Below are positions 36,036 through 47,646 of a stretch of DNA of 64,000 nucleotides, piece after piece. Position 1 is the stretch's first letter. Each line of letters begins with the position of its first letter. The stretch comes from Phaeotremella fagi (Eukaryota; Basidiomycota; Tremellomycetes; Tremellales; Phaeotremellaceae). The notes under the pieces were generated by a model. That model worked only from the letters and a program-made list of their open reading frames with translations. It ran no database searches and was not told where the DNA came from. The position numbers were made by a program, and so were the translations under genes. The stretch covers positions 372,001 through 436,000 of the forward strand of contig BCHU01000011.1 in assembly GCA_001599715.1 (NCBI GenBank), given 5' to 3'.

Positions 36036-39000
36036 TCATACTGCTTTGTTAGCACGAACCTCCCATGGACTCACTTTTATCCAATCATCAATTCCAGTAG
36101 CTTCTCCAGCAATCTCCCTAGCTTCCATCCAAATCCAAACCTAATCATCAGTAAAGCCCACGTCTGAACCTACCTTTGCCATTGCCCAAATATTTCCCGA
36201 AGGTACAGAAGCTATGGCTTGTCTAGTACCCATCTGTCTACCCAACTGTCGTAAGATCGGCAAAGCACTCTTGAAAAGGTCCATGTTGGGATCCAACTGG
36301 CGCCCAATACCTTCCAACAAAAGTATACTGATGACCGTGTTCACGAAATCACCTTCCATTTTAACGTGATGTTGTCGAACGGCCGTCAGGACGTCTGTTA
36401 AAATATCTGAAATCTTGATACGAGCTAATGAGAATGTTTTTGACTTGACGGACAAGACTAGATGCTGCATTTTCAACGCAAACGTCTCCTCGTCAATCAC
36501 GTATTCAGGCGTTCGACATCTTTCAACCATGAGTTTACCAGCTTTGTACCCGTCGAATTCAGCTACCGCTTGGAAAAGATCTAAAAAGTTTTTTCGATTC
36601 GTTTGATCCAACGTGGTCACCAGCCCAGCATCGATAAAAACCAATTGAGGTTCATAGCCTTGTTGATTCAATTCTTCTAATCGTTCTATCCACACGTCTT
36701 GATCGTGCGCAATGGAGGTGAGGGAATGAACCAATTTATCCGAATCCTCTTTAGGGATCACCTGAGGTTCAGATGATCGGAGAAAGGGTAAAATGTCCTT
36801 GGTTGTTGGTTTATAGAACCTAACCATGATGTTTCCAGGGTGTAGATCCCCATGTGTCCAGTTGTCTAGCAAGAGCATTTCCTGACGTCAGCTTCGCCTA
36901 CATGCACACCTACCAAAAAAGCGTCCAAACCAATATTAGCAATCTTGTCATCATAAGGTCCACCGCCGTTACGCAAAAACCATTTCAACGGTAGCGCATC
37001 TTCGTATTCCTCTATCATGACATCTCTAGCAGCTTCACCGGTACCCAAGCGAATGGGTTTGGGGAACGTGATAGCTCTACCGCGTTTACCAAAGTTCTTC
37101 TCGAAACGTTCCAGATTTGACGCTTCGACTCTAAGATCCAACTGCATATTCATCATATCTCCAAACACTGCAACTTCATCGGGAAGTGAGAACCATTGCA
37201 TCCCCGGTAGAGCGTTGATGGCATTGGCGAAAACTGACATGATAGCGATATCCCTTCTGATTATCTTGTGAACTCGAGGATGCAACACTTTGATAGCGAC
37301 CGTAACAGAGTCACCGTCAGACTTCATTTTAGCTTTGTAAACCTGTCCAACAGCTCCACATCCAATAGGCTTTTCCCCGAATTCTTCAAAGATGTCATCG
37401 AATTTCACTCCGTACGCTCGTTCGATGACTTTTTTGGTGAAATGGATAGAATGTGGATTACCGTTTGAATGGAGTTTTGACATTTTATCACAAAGCGCTG
37501 CAGGGAAGAGATCTGCTCTTGAAGCTGCCCATTGACCAAGTTTGATGAAAGACGGTCCAGCCCTTTCCATCTGTTTAACAAGGAAACTGTACCACCAGAC
37601 CGCTCCCCAATTTTCTTCATCTTCAGCAACGGGTTTCCCATGTTTTCGTCTTTCTCTACCACCGACAAAGATCATTGGAGCCGTGACTATGACTGGACCG
37701 AAAAGAAGAGCTAGGTGAAGGAAACGAAAGAATGTCGATAGCGGTTCAAGAATGTATATCTTGAGGATACGGTAAGGAGTGAGTCGAGGTTCTGCTGGGG
37801 ACGTTGCGACCAAGTGTGCTGGTGAAGACGGTGTCAGGTTTCGGGGTGGATGAATGGGTATCAAATCGGTTTCATTTTTCGTGGGTCGGCGTAGCTGAAT
37901 CAGTCCAACGATACCGACACCAGCGACTATGAGTAGGCCAAAACCTTTACCTCCCGATCGTCCTTCCCGATGAGAATCTGCCTGGGATGAGTATCCATGG
38001 GGTCCCTGTGACGCATAGCCTCTCTGAGATCCACCGGTTCCACTCGAGTTTACAGGTTGCACCGTGGTCCAGATATTTCCAGACTCTGCCCATCGCGACA
38101 AGCGTTCACTGAAAGGTGCTGGAGACGTCCTCTGCTGAAACGCACTCTCCTCCGCACGTCGTTTGACTTCAGCCCAGACGGCATCCCGTAACCCTTCCCC
38201 TCTAACCTTGGCAAGCTCAGATTCCCTCGTCACAAGTGGTCGACGAGCCACGGCTGGTGCTTGAGCGTTCATCCGTCTAACCAAATCGTTGATCTGCTTG
38301 ACGTTTTCTTCGTGAAACTTCATTTCCCTAGCTTCCCAAGCTTCGTCGTTTGATGGGATTGAATGTGCAGGAGGAAGTGGAGACAACGTATTGGTCGATA
38401 TCACGGTTCGCACCAGATGAGTGGTGTAGGTTTGTAAAAGGGTCGCACGAAATGAACGCAACGCAGAGTCGAGTGAATTTTGCAATTCTATCCAGGGAGG
38501 TAACGCCCCTTGACGTTTGACGATCCGATTCATGATCAATTCTCCGCTATCTGTCGTTAGCTCTGTCAAGCCCGTATCTCACCTATATGAGGGTTACCAG
38601 CCTCAGGATCCCGTGCCAGAGGTGCACCCTTCCCTTTGGAGATGTTGAAAAACCCGGCAGCTCTCGCACGCTAAAATCAGCAGGGTCCCCTTCAAAACCT
38701 ACCTCTATCCTATCTTCCACCAAACCACCCCAAGCCCTCATACCACTTGCTCCACCCCTCTGTGCACCTAAAGCACTGGCCCCTTTAATCTGTCTATTCC
38801 CTCTAAACGTCTCGTCGTCAGATCCAACGTCTGTCACAGTTCTATTACTCTGAATTCCGAGCTTGTAATCCAACGCCCCTTCCCTTGCGCTATCATACCT
38901 TCCAATCACTTTACTAGCCCGTCTAGCTTCCTTCACTCTAGCTCTGGTCTTCCCATCTGCACCAGGTGGTAACTGTAACTCCAACAAATTTGACAACGCA

Positions 39001-39512
39001 TCTCCATCCGCCTTTTTCTGCATAAACGTTCCATACCTAATCCTGGGAGTTTCAGTCGCTTGATTCTGAGAAGCATAAGTCGAATGCCAAGGTCGATGAA
39101 GATGCGGTGGGATAGTTGTTCGATGTGGATTCACTTTTGGGACCGTCTCCTTTTCTGGAACGACAGCACTACCAAGTCTAGGTTCTAATTTCAACCCACT
39201 CATCCATCCCTTGATTCGTTCATCTGCAGCGTCGTGTTTTATCCCGCCAGGATTCCTTAGCGGTTTGTGAGCATCGACCAGCATACGGAGTACAGCGTCA
39301 TGACTCGATTCATCTCCATCCCATATGGGACCTTGGGTTAGACGTAGATCATCCCGTGAACTCGATTTCGATGTCGATGGAGCCGATTCTTCAGCTATCG
39401 CATCGGCCAATAACTTTGCTGCGCCAGTGAGTGGTGATGACTTGGAGGAGTTGTGCTGAAGTCGACAGGATCGTAGGGGTGCTTGGGTGCTGACAGCTCG
39501 AAGACTGAGCAT
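36036..39512 (-). CDS. DUF1992 (DNAJC28-type) domain fused to ABC1/ADCK kinase
   Basis: One continuous coding unit joins two families. It starts with a mitochondrial presequence (MLSLRAVSTQAPLRS). After a 32-nt intron, DRIERARAAGFFNISKGKGA and, after the next intron, GELIMNRIVKRQGALPPWIE form the DUF1992 domain of DNAJC28. In the same uninterrupted exon (36891-38569 region) follow a linker, a membrane segment (GFGLLIVAGVGIVGLIQL) and an ABC1/ADCK atypical kinase: PSFIKLGQWAASRADLFP (KxGQ), GCGAVGQVYKA, VAIKVLHP, then WTHGDLHPGNIMV and FIDAGLV in the next exon. The sequence is nearest ADCK2 in feel. The kinase family is tied to coenzyme Q and mitochondrial lipids. The last exon ends with a TGA at 36036-36038. 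An ATG at 39560 is an alternative start. Confidence 0.88.
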
Positions 39513-39679
39513 CCTCGTTGAATGAGGAGAAGGATGATGGTGAGTTTTATCCTCTTTCATTTCAGGGCGATCAAGGATCCTTCATCATAATTTTAGGTGG
39601 CAAATTGACAGTGGCATTCATTGTCACACAGCATCTTTTCATGTACAAAAGCGGTACTCGACATCCTCTTACATACTCT

Positions 39680-40105
39680 CTACTTTACCAACGCAGCTTT
39701 ATTCCCATCTCTTCCATCTTCCAATGATACAGACGTGACATCACTGGTGCCAACGGATTTTTCGGATAGGAATCGATCACATTGAGCTATGTCATTGAGG
39801 GTTTTTCCAAACATATAAAGCTCGTCTTTATGGTACTCCACTCCCTTTTCTCCGCTTTCTGAGAATGCAAGAAAACGTAGAAGGGAAAATCTGAGAAATG
39901 GTTGTCAGCAAACTTTCCTGCACTTATTGACTTGCCTGTCTTGAGCGACCCAGGAGGTGTAAGCTGGATTCTTACTGAGTTGTTTTCTTGCTGGATCGTC
40001 GGATGTGCCGTCGTATGCAGACTTGGTTATCGGATGAATGAAAGTGTATGAAGACCCATCTGGGTAATCGAGAGTGTAGGTCTTTGTTGATGGTTGAGTA
40101 GACAT
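39680..40105 (-). CDS. Small orphan protein, paralogue of 40541-41023
   Basis: Exons 39936-40105 and 39680-39890 give 126 aa. The 45-nt intron has a GCAAGT donor after an AG exon end and a CTGAC branch-like site, so it is a GC-AG intron. The N-terminal half (TYTLDYPDGSSYTFIHP ... DDPARKQLSKNPAY) repeats the spacing of its neighbour's TYTIKLANKSTYTLVHQ ... NDPARAELDKDPEY. The C-terminal half (DELYMFGKTLNDIAQ) also aligns with the neighbour's. Both products are 126 aa. No known family, signal peptide or membrane segment; presumably a small soluble protein. Confidence 0.65.
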
Positions 40106-40540
40106 GATTTACCAGTGTTGCTATGCGGTGGCGAAGATGATAGTTGAACTTGGAAGAAATGAAAGACTGAAGTCTTTATTTACAGTGAGTATTTGAGACT
40201 CAGAAAACTCATGAAAGGTAAGGATGAAAGGTGAGATGAAAAGGGTGGTGTCAAGGTGAAATGAAAGGTTGTAATTCTTTTTACGCACAGGATATTACCA
40301 GTGAATAACGAGCATTGAATGAGAGTTAGTGTACGCCTTCTATGGGATTTACAGATCGTACGAGGTTTTACACCCTACGGGATGCATTTGTCCCCACACT
40401 ACCGCCTATCATGAAAAGCTGGGTAGGACCGTTGGATATCCAAGCTTATGCAAGAAACCCAGGAAAAGCATGATCACGCTCTGGGAACAATTGCCAACAC
40501 TCTCATACATATGAGCCACACTACTGAATCTACCTGACAT
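40106..40540. other. Intergenic between two orphan paralogues
   Basis: Upstream region of the 40105 gene and downstream region of its paralogue. No supported gene. Confidence 0.5.
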
Positions 40541-41023
40541 TTAGGCACCCTCTTCTTGCTTAAACCCAGTCTTGTCTCCTTCTTCTTCGCTCGGATTCTC
40601 GATAGAAGACATTTTGGTGAGATGCTGATCTTTGGTGTAGATGCCGTACAGTTTTTGGCCAAGTTGGGCTCGACTGTTGAACGGAAGATCTACTCCCAAA
40701 TCGTCAGTGTATCCTCTCCTTCCAGATCGTGGAAAGTAAACTTACCTGAAGACCCCATACTTCGAGTGATGTTGGCATAAGAATAACAGTCGAACATGAT
40801 TAAGCAGTAGCTAGTAATCCAGTGTCAGATAACACCTCACAGTATTGAGAACGTACGAGTCTTGTGCGGAGTAAGCTGAATACTCGGGATCTTTATCTAA
40901 CTCCGCTCTTGCTGGATCATTGAAAGTATCTTTGTATTCATCAATACACTCTTGGTGAACCAAAGTGTAGGTAGATTTATTGGCAAGCTTAATGGTGTAG
41001 GTTTGGGAAGTTGAAGAGGACAT
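40541..41023 (-). CDS. Small orphan protein, paralogue of 39680-40105
   Basis: Three exons (40857-41023, 40746-40810, 40541-40689) give 126 aa. Intron 1 (46 nt) has a GTACGT donor and CTGACAC branch-like site; intron 2 (56 nt) starts GTAAGT. The first intron sits at the same place as the GC-AG intron of its paralogue, just after the AQD codons; the second has no counterpart there. The product starts MSSSTSQTYTIKLANKSTY and ends in a Glu-rich tail (SEEEGDKTGFKQEEGA). Family not recognised. Confidence 0.65.
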
Positions 41024-41501
41024 AGTGATTGGATATCTCTTTAATTGTTTTGGAAATGTATGTTGGAAGTTAAAGTGAGAAAGATTGAGGGATTAGTTCC
41101 TACCTGTTAACCCTTTTATTTCACTTTCAGCCAAGTCAATGAAAGGTAGCGTAGAAAGGTGATTTGATCCTTTCAAAAGAAACGAAGACACGGTCAATGG
41201 ATGAACATTTGTGGCAGAAAAATATGGACTTTGGATATAGGTTCGTAATTGTTAACAAGCATTGGTATCTCTGCGCTGCGGTATCCAAAATTGCAACCCG
41301 GCTGTAGCTGGAAACGCATATAGCAGCGATCCACTCGGCGTCTGCACGACATACTGACAGATGTGTTCGTCCTTCAATGGATATGCTACTGTGTCTTACT
41401 ACTCTTGGAGGAGAATCGTCAAGATCGAGCATATCATTAAGCCGCACAAAAGTACCAGTCAAGAGGGGAAAAGGTCTCTAAAATATGAACTGAAATGTAA
41501 A
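41024..41501. other. Intergenic, no supported gene
   Basis: Promoter side of the 41023 gene and downstream flank of the SDR gene. A minus-strand frame at 41136-41462 is open but has no recognisable content. Confidence 0.45.
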
Positions 41502-42649
41502 CTACTTTGCCGCAGCCAAACATCCAGGAGCTACCTTCTCCATGATGTCTTTCATTTCTCTCCAGAGATTCTCAGAAAACACTTTCCCATTGGTAGTACC
41601 AAGCCATTCGGTATGACTATCAGCTGGTTTACAATCGCTATAGAACTTTGACGAGTCAGCTAACATCCCCATTGCATTTTTAGAACTCACATCAGCCGAC
41701 TTGTCGAGAGTCAACATTGCCATGCTCATATTTCTAGCACCTTGTTCAGGGGTACGACCGACTTTAGAAACGATGAATCTCTGTGCCGCAGGTGCTTCTT
41801 GAAAGAACGGAGAGTTGACAAGACCCGGTCCAACGTCTGCTAGAACTACTGGGAGGACGGGTATCAAGGACTTGATAAGTGAATGCAGAACGAGCTACAG
41901 AATGTCAGTGATGAACGTTGTACCACGTCGGTCGACATACCTTGCTCTCGTTATATCTATCACTCTCTTTGAATCTAGACTTATCATCGAGTCCAGATAT
42001 TGGCGCTTTGACGTCAAAGTTCTTGGTACTAGCGATTTGAGCTACGGCACTTCCGGTGAAAATGATTCTAGATGGGAAGGGAGTGGAAAGTGCAGGTGAT
42101 CGTTTAAGGATAGGTGTCAATAGCACGGCCAAGAGGATGGTTGAGATGACGTTAACCTGAATACTGAATAATAATGAGTTGGTTGAAACACAGCAGTTGA
42201 ACCACTTACACCTGTTCATGACCATCTTTAGTGAGTTTCATCGGACCCAAACCGTAGATTCCAGCGTTGAGAGCAACACCATCGAGTCTTTCCAAGGTCT
42301 TACAACGTTCAGCGAAAGCTTTCACACTGTCGAAGCTGGCCATATCAAGGCTCCATACTTCGATTGGAACATTTGGAGCCTTCGCGTTGATTTCCTTCTT
42401 GGCCTGCTCGCCTGCTGAGAGGTTTCGAACGGCAAGGATGAGTTTGGCCGGTCCAAGGGGCGCAAGTTGATGAGCGATCTCGAGTCCTAGTCCTAAAGGA
42501 TTGTCAGTCTCTAGATAAGATCACTTTACACCTGTGTACATACCGCTATTGGCCCCAGTGATAACGATAACTCTACCACCAAGATCGACCTTGGGCAAGG
42601 GTGGCAGAGTTCTAAGTTGGCTGGCGAGGAGACGTGTGATAAAAGGCAT
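41502..42649 (-). CDS. Short-chain dehydrogenase/reductase (SDR, retinol-dehydrogenase-like)
   Basis: NAD(P)-dependent oxidoreductase with a Rossmann fold. It begins MPFITRLLASQLRTLPPLPK; the nucleotide-binding GRVIVITGANSGLGLE is restored when the first intron is removed. LDGVALNAGIYG gives the NAG motif, and RIIFTGSAVAQ precedes the catalytic YNESK (Y-x-x-x-K). The C-terminal part PVVLADVGPGLVNSPFF follows the usual PG motif. About 320 aa with four or more introns. The layout is that of the light-dependent-protochlorophyllide/retinol dehydrogenase-like group common in fungi; the substrate cannot be predicted. Confidence 0.88.
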
Positions 42650-43070
42650 ATTTGGGAAATTCAGGGTAAAGTGCCACTTTCAAATTTGGTGGTGTTTGGA
42701 AAAATAGATTGATTTCTTGGGATGAGGGGGATTCTTGTCAATCCCTCTTCCTCTTTATACCTTCGAACAGGTCATCCAGACATCTTGATGCCCGAAGACA
42801 GGACGCTTCATCACTCTCATATCATGCTGAAAGCAATGCATGAAAACGAAAAAGAATTGAATGTCGAGGAGTAGTTACCAGATCAGGAAGAAATTTCATC
42901 ACCCGAGCCTCGGGCATGGTTTTTTGGGTATAAATACAATCTCTCCTTTTCTACCTCTTCCTCACCCAAATTCTCTATAAACACAACGCATCGACCATTT
43001 TCGCGCTCTCAGCATCGATCTATCTGTTTTTCAACCGAAGGATGCCCGAGGACGATGGGATGGTGACTAA
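42650..43070. other. Intergenic, promoter side of the SDR gene
   Basis: A segment around 42930-42960 (TATAAATACAATC) is TATA-like on the plus strand, but the genes on both sides are on the minus strand. No supported gene. Confidence 0.4.
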
Positions 43071-44632
43071 TTAAAGCTGGGCGAACTCCTCTGTTGCCTG
43101 AGGAGAGATGTCAGAGGTGTTCGTTCAAAACGACCAAACACTCACTTCGCAGAGTAGCTTCAGAGTTCCAGGTTCTTTGGCAGAATGTCCAGCTTCGGGC
43201 ACGAAATTGAGGGTAATCTCAGGCCAAGCCTGTTTCAATTCGTACGCGTTTCTGGGCTATCGAGGCGTTAGTGGATGAAATGAAGTAGAAAGTTTGCTTA
43301 CTGGACAGACGACGTCGTAGACACCATGAATAGCTATGCACGGGATATGACGACTAGAATGGAATCAGCAAAGTGTGGCGAGTCGACTATCCCGACATAC
43401 ATTTTATCAATGTTCTCCTTTCTGGTCAATTGGCCGTCTTCCAGAAAGCACTAGATCAGATTAGTACAACTCCAGGAAAAACAACTCACCAGATTATCAA
43501 TGTAGTGAGCCTCAAAACGAGCATGAGACCTAGTTCAATCAACCTTAAAATTTTAAAAACAATACTGCCCACTTACAAACTCCACTCATCGTCTGTGAGC
43601 TTTTCAAAGACCGTGGGATCAGGTTTGAATTGACCGAGAGAGAGTTCCCAACGATTCCATTCTCTTGAAGCCTCTAATGCCAACAGCAGATCTGTACTCA
43701 AAAGTCTTGACATGTAGGCTTTGGTGATATCACCATGCTCTTCTACCGGGATATAGTTTTGGTATCTTGCCCTATATACAGATCAGTACAAGTATTTGGG
43801 TCAAAGGCGTACCAAGCTGCTGGGAACAGACCTAGGTGACGATCAGATATGTTAATTGTCTAGATTAATGGCAATAAGAAACTCACTGCCAGCGGCTCCC
43901 TCACTGAACCATAATTTGTCCAATTTGCTACATAGAAAGATACCTCTGAGTATCATTGAGGTAACTCTTTCTGGGTATTTCTGAGAGTAAGCCAAACCAA
44001 GCGTTGAACCCCTATGTATTCTGAGCGATTGTTCAATGTTCAAACGAATCGACGAACCATGACCCTCCAAATACCATCCATTTTTCAATACCAAGTTTCT
44101 CTCTAAGATTTTCGATGTCATCGACTACAATTTCGTCAGCAATGACTAAGGTGTCGTGGACTTGCCCAGATGCCAAGTGGTGTTGTCCTCCACGCTCGCA
44201 TGTCTGTGAAATGGTCAGATATATCAAGTAAGCCCTTCCAATAACAGCACAAACTACACCAGTGACACTTACGGTGTCGATTTCCCAGCACCTCTTTGAT
44301 CAAACATTACAATCCTCCATTTTTCACCATTGAAATAGATCGAGCTCTCTGGTGAAGTTGATCCTCCAGGTCCCCCATGACTTTGAAAATAAGCTAGATT
44401 ATCACTTATACTAGCCATCACTCACAGGAAGACCACTATGTCAAAGTTAGACATTTTTGAATACTCTGACCTTGACTTACCAGGTTTACCATTTGGATTT
44501 CCAGACTGGGTATAGCTATAGAACCGGTTAGTCACGCCTGAACCAATATCAGAGATCGCCTCACCTCAATGTATGTATACTGGATACGGCTATGGTCGAC
44601 TCCTCGTATGGTTGTATAACAGGAAATGGCAT
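43071..44632 (-). CDS. Prolyl iminopeptidase (alpha/beta hydrolase)
   Basis: Serine peptidase releasing N-terminal proline (peptidase family S33). It starts MPFPVIQPYEESTIAVSS at 44632. With introns removed the order is YTQSGNPNGKPVVFLHGGPG (oxyanion motif), WRIVMFDQRGAGKSTP, MVFGGSWGSTLGLAYSQ with the nucleophile in GGSWG, ERVTSMILRGIFL, and HGVYDVVCPPRNAYELKQAW, then the catalytic His in VPEAGHSAKEPG. It ends EEFAQL with a TAA at 43071-43073. About ten short introns. The intron inside the nucleophile motif has an unusual GTTCGT donor. It is divergent from the dehydrogenase at 45452. Confidence 0.9.
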
Positions 44633-45451
44633 CTTGTATGTTGACTTTAGCAAGTTGAAAGTGATTTGACGATTAACGAGTCATCTGTATTAAGTGGACG
44701 CATGGTGCCAAACGATTCCGGCGGAACCCGTCACCCAAGTGTGACTACCCAAAGACTACCGCTCAGATTGACGTCCTGTTCATTCCTTCCAATCCCCTAT
44801 CACCACCTTCGATTCCGGTATAACTAGTCCTTAAAGGCGAAACACTGACATAACGCTTGACCAAAGCCCAAGCATCTGATTCAACGAAATTAGCATCGTT
44901 AATACCATGGAAAATATAGATCTATCTGGAGACAATTGAAGTTTTTTCTTTCCCTTTGAAGGGGGAAACTGCTGAGCTTACTGTCAAGAGAGCAACTGAA
45001 CGGTCTCCGTAAGTGAGCAAAGGGGGTATATTGGATGGGAGACCAAGAAAGTACAAGCAGTGAATTTCGTCCACTTCGGGGCGGGAATTAGCTTGAGGCG
45101 AGGTTAGAGGTGCCTCGATAACATTCTTTGAAATAATCACGTAAAATATTCGTCAGTTCGACTGGAACTCAAGGTAGATCTGAGTATCTTGACTTGGGTG
45201 AGTATCCTTCAAAGTCTCTTTCCCCCACTTTGCTTCTCCCTCTGGAATCCAATCAAATCTTAACCTTATCCTGTACCAAACCCGAAAACCGATCGGATCA
45301 GCGGATCAGACCTCCCTCACGGTCTAGTCCGAATCAGATAATGGCGTATTCGGTAATCGTTCAGAAACTAACATATATACCGATAAGAGCCAAAGCGAAT
45401 GGGTTCTTCTACTATTCTTTCTCCCCCCCAGTCAATTAATACACTATCACC
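44633..45451. other. Divergent intergenic region
   Basis: About 820 bp between two divergently transcribed metabolic genes. A short minus-strand frame at 44922-45140 has no support. Likely holds both promoters. Confidence 0.5.
45372..45380 (+). promoter_or_regulatory. TATA-like box
   Basis: ACATATATACC about 75 bases before the ATG at 45452 is a plausible core promoter element for the dehydrogenase gene. Confidence 0.35.
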
Positions 45452-46751
45452 ATGGTCGCAGCTACAGCTCTCCCCAAAGTTTTGATCTTCAACAATCCAG
45501 TTCACGCTGATATCAAAGAACTTGAAGCTTTCGCTCAAGTCGTCTCCATTCCTTCAACTGACGAACATGAACAACACATATCTGTCGAAGCTGCGGTCAA
45601 AGAGCATGGTCCATTCGATGCCTGGGCTGTAAGTTTAGTCTTAAATGTTCTGAGAGAGCTAATATATCTTCAGTGTTTCCCTGATTGGACAAGACCTATG
45701 CCAAGTTTCAACCGAAAGATGTTGGGTTCATTGGCAGGATCATGCAAATTGTTCGTTGGTCCAGGAGCTGGTTACGAGAAGGTATGTTTATCCTGTGGAA
45801 GACTACTGTATCGACTGATACACCCAGGTTGAGATGTCTTTCATCAACGAAATAGGTGTAAGTCGCAGGATCCGACCCAACTGAACTTTATAGGCTTACT
45901 TTGCCAATGTCCCCAACGCAATTGGAAGAAGAGCTGCTGATGGTACCATCATGCTCCTTTTGGCCACGATGAAGGCTTTGGTAGCTCAAGGTAAGCTCAA
46001 TATAGACAACTCAAACTAATGCTGTAAAGACGCTTCATGTCGTGCTGGTAAATGGAGGGACACCGATAACGCAGGTGTAGACTGGAATGGAGCCACCGTA
46101 TGTATACAATCGTCCCCTCTCTAACGTCTTAGCTCGGTGTTATTGGACTTGGTCAAGTTGGTAGAAGAGTCGCAGACGTCATGTCATCAGCTTTCGGATC
46201 CAAGATCATCTATACCAACCGTACCGGACCAATCCCAGATTGTCCATACCAATGGGTCACCATTGACGAACTCTACGCTCGTTCCGATGTCATCTCAGTC
46301 AATCCACTTTGTACACCTGAAACCACCGGGATGCTCAACAAAGACGCTTTCGCCAAAATGAAGAAAGGTGTGATTATCGTCAACACCTCTCGTGGAAAGG
46401 TTATCGTGGAGGATGACCTTGTTGAAGCTTTGGCCAGTGGACAAGGTATGTTCGTGGGATTTGAAATAGTGCTAATCTTTCTAGTTTTACGTGCTGGTTT
46501 GGATGGTTTCGAGAAAGAGCCAGCAATTCATCCTGGTTTGGTTGACAACTTCCGTGTTGTAAGCATCATTTTGGTTTGATGTAAGGGCACAATCTAACAC
46601 TGCTCAGACGCTATCTCCTCATTACCTTGCAGTCAACAACACAATTCTCAACTCAGTTGAAGAAGAGATCATCGACAATTTGAGAGTTTTTTTCAAGACA
46701 GGTCGTCCTCACACTCCTGTGAATGAAGCCGCACTCAAGGCATTGAAGTGA
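45452..46751 (+). CDS. D-2-hydroxyacid dehydrogenase (glyoxylate/hydroxypyruvate reductase type)
   Basis: NAD(P)-dependent reductase of 2-keto acids. Starts MVAATALPKVLIFNNPVHAD. The nucleotide-binding motif is LGVIGLGQVGRRVADVM, directly after the intron at 46099-46132. Catalytic residues fall in VIIVNTSRGKVIVEDDL (Arg), AGLDGFEKEPA (Glu) and TLSPHYLAVNNT (His). Seven or so introns; the product is about 345 aa, in the usual range of 310-350. The dimer-region sequence VPNAIGRRAADGTIMLLLAT is typical of fungal glyoxylate reductase and D-mandelate dehydrogenase-like proteins. The substrate is not settled by sequence. Confidence 0.9.
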
Positions 46752-47076
46752 TTGAGGTATTGAGTCATAGCCGTTAGATGCATCTTTTGTTTAACAGCTG
46801 CCTTCGAACAGTTTGTTTCCTTACCGTGAGATTGCAATCTTCGAATCAAACGCCAACGATTGAAGATAATCATCCATAGATAACACTGGACAATGGAAGT
46901 CTCATAGCAGAAGCCCCAGCCAAATGCCGTCTAGTGATTAGAGCGAAGACTGAAGAAAGGACGCTTGCAGGCTGCGCAAAAAAATTCCGGATCTCAAAGG
47001 TACTGTACAGTCATTTCAATCCGCCTTTGCACGCCCAACTCTTCTCAAATTAAATTTATTGCCATAAAATCTGAAA
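46752..47076. other. Intergenic, no supported gene
   Basis: Downstream flank of the dehydrogenase and promoter side of the next small gene. Nothing else seen. Confidence 0.5.
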
Positions 47077-47646
47077 ATGGTTAATAAGGAATCGAGAAAG
47101 TCAGAGTCTACAGTCATTTCCTGGAGTCCAGAGGTTAAAACTGAAGCTATCAATGGTAAAATCACCAGCATTCAAATCCGCCACAATTTAGATTTATCCC
47201 AGTACGACACCACCACAGGTCAAGTGATTCTATCGTTCATGGACGATTTCACCAATCGATACACCCAGGAATGGCTCGATAAAGCGAAAGAATATAATCA
47301 ACAATTCAATTTTGCAGGAAAGATATTGAATGATTGTTGGAAAGGGTTAAGAAAAGAGTTGGACTCTGAGGAAGATGATTGGATCTGGGTAGCGAAAGAA
47401 TTAACTCTCGAAGGACCGCTTTCTATCGTCACGACTAGTTCTGAACTTCCTTCGTTCTCTCTACCAGCTGTACGAGGTGGTGAAGAGGCTGAAGTCGAGA
47501 GTCAACCTTCAGACTGGAAAACGGCTTATCTAGATGGTATAGGTTACGCACAGATGGATTATCCTCGACATCAACGGGGTTTGAAGGTCAGTGTTGTTGC
47601 TTGGCCGGTTAAACCGAAATTGTGGAAAGACGTTTGGGTAGAGTAA
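47077..47646 (+). CDS. Small orphan protein, probable paralogue of 48071-48592
   Basis: Single exon, 189 aa. No recognised family. Visible features are a Trp- and Asp-rich middle (EEDDWIWVAKELTLEG) and a strand-like end GLKVSVVAWPVK. The next gene downstream ends with a similar VLSVIAWSTA preceded by a matching W-x-x-Y-x-D pattern, so the two look like diverged tandem copies. No signal peptide or membrane segment. Confidence 0.55.
   Translation: MVNKESRKSESTVISWSPEVKTEAINGKITSIQIRHNLDLSQYDTTTGQVILSFMDDFTNRYTQEWLDKAKEYNQQFNFAGKILNDCWKGLRKELDSEEDDWIWVAKELTLEGPLSIVTTSSELPSFSLPAVRGGEEAEVESQPSDWKTAYLDGIGYAQMDYPRHQRGLKVSVVAWPVKPKLWKDVWVE

Noticed and set aside
44922..45140. Short minus-strand frame in the divergent promoter
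   Set aside because: No domain, no splice context, and it lies in a region expected to be regulatory.
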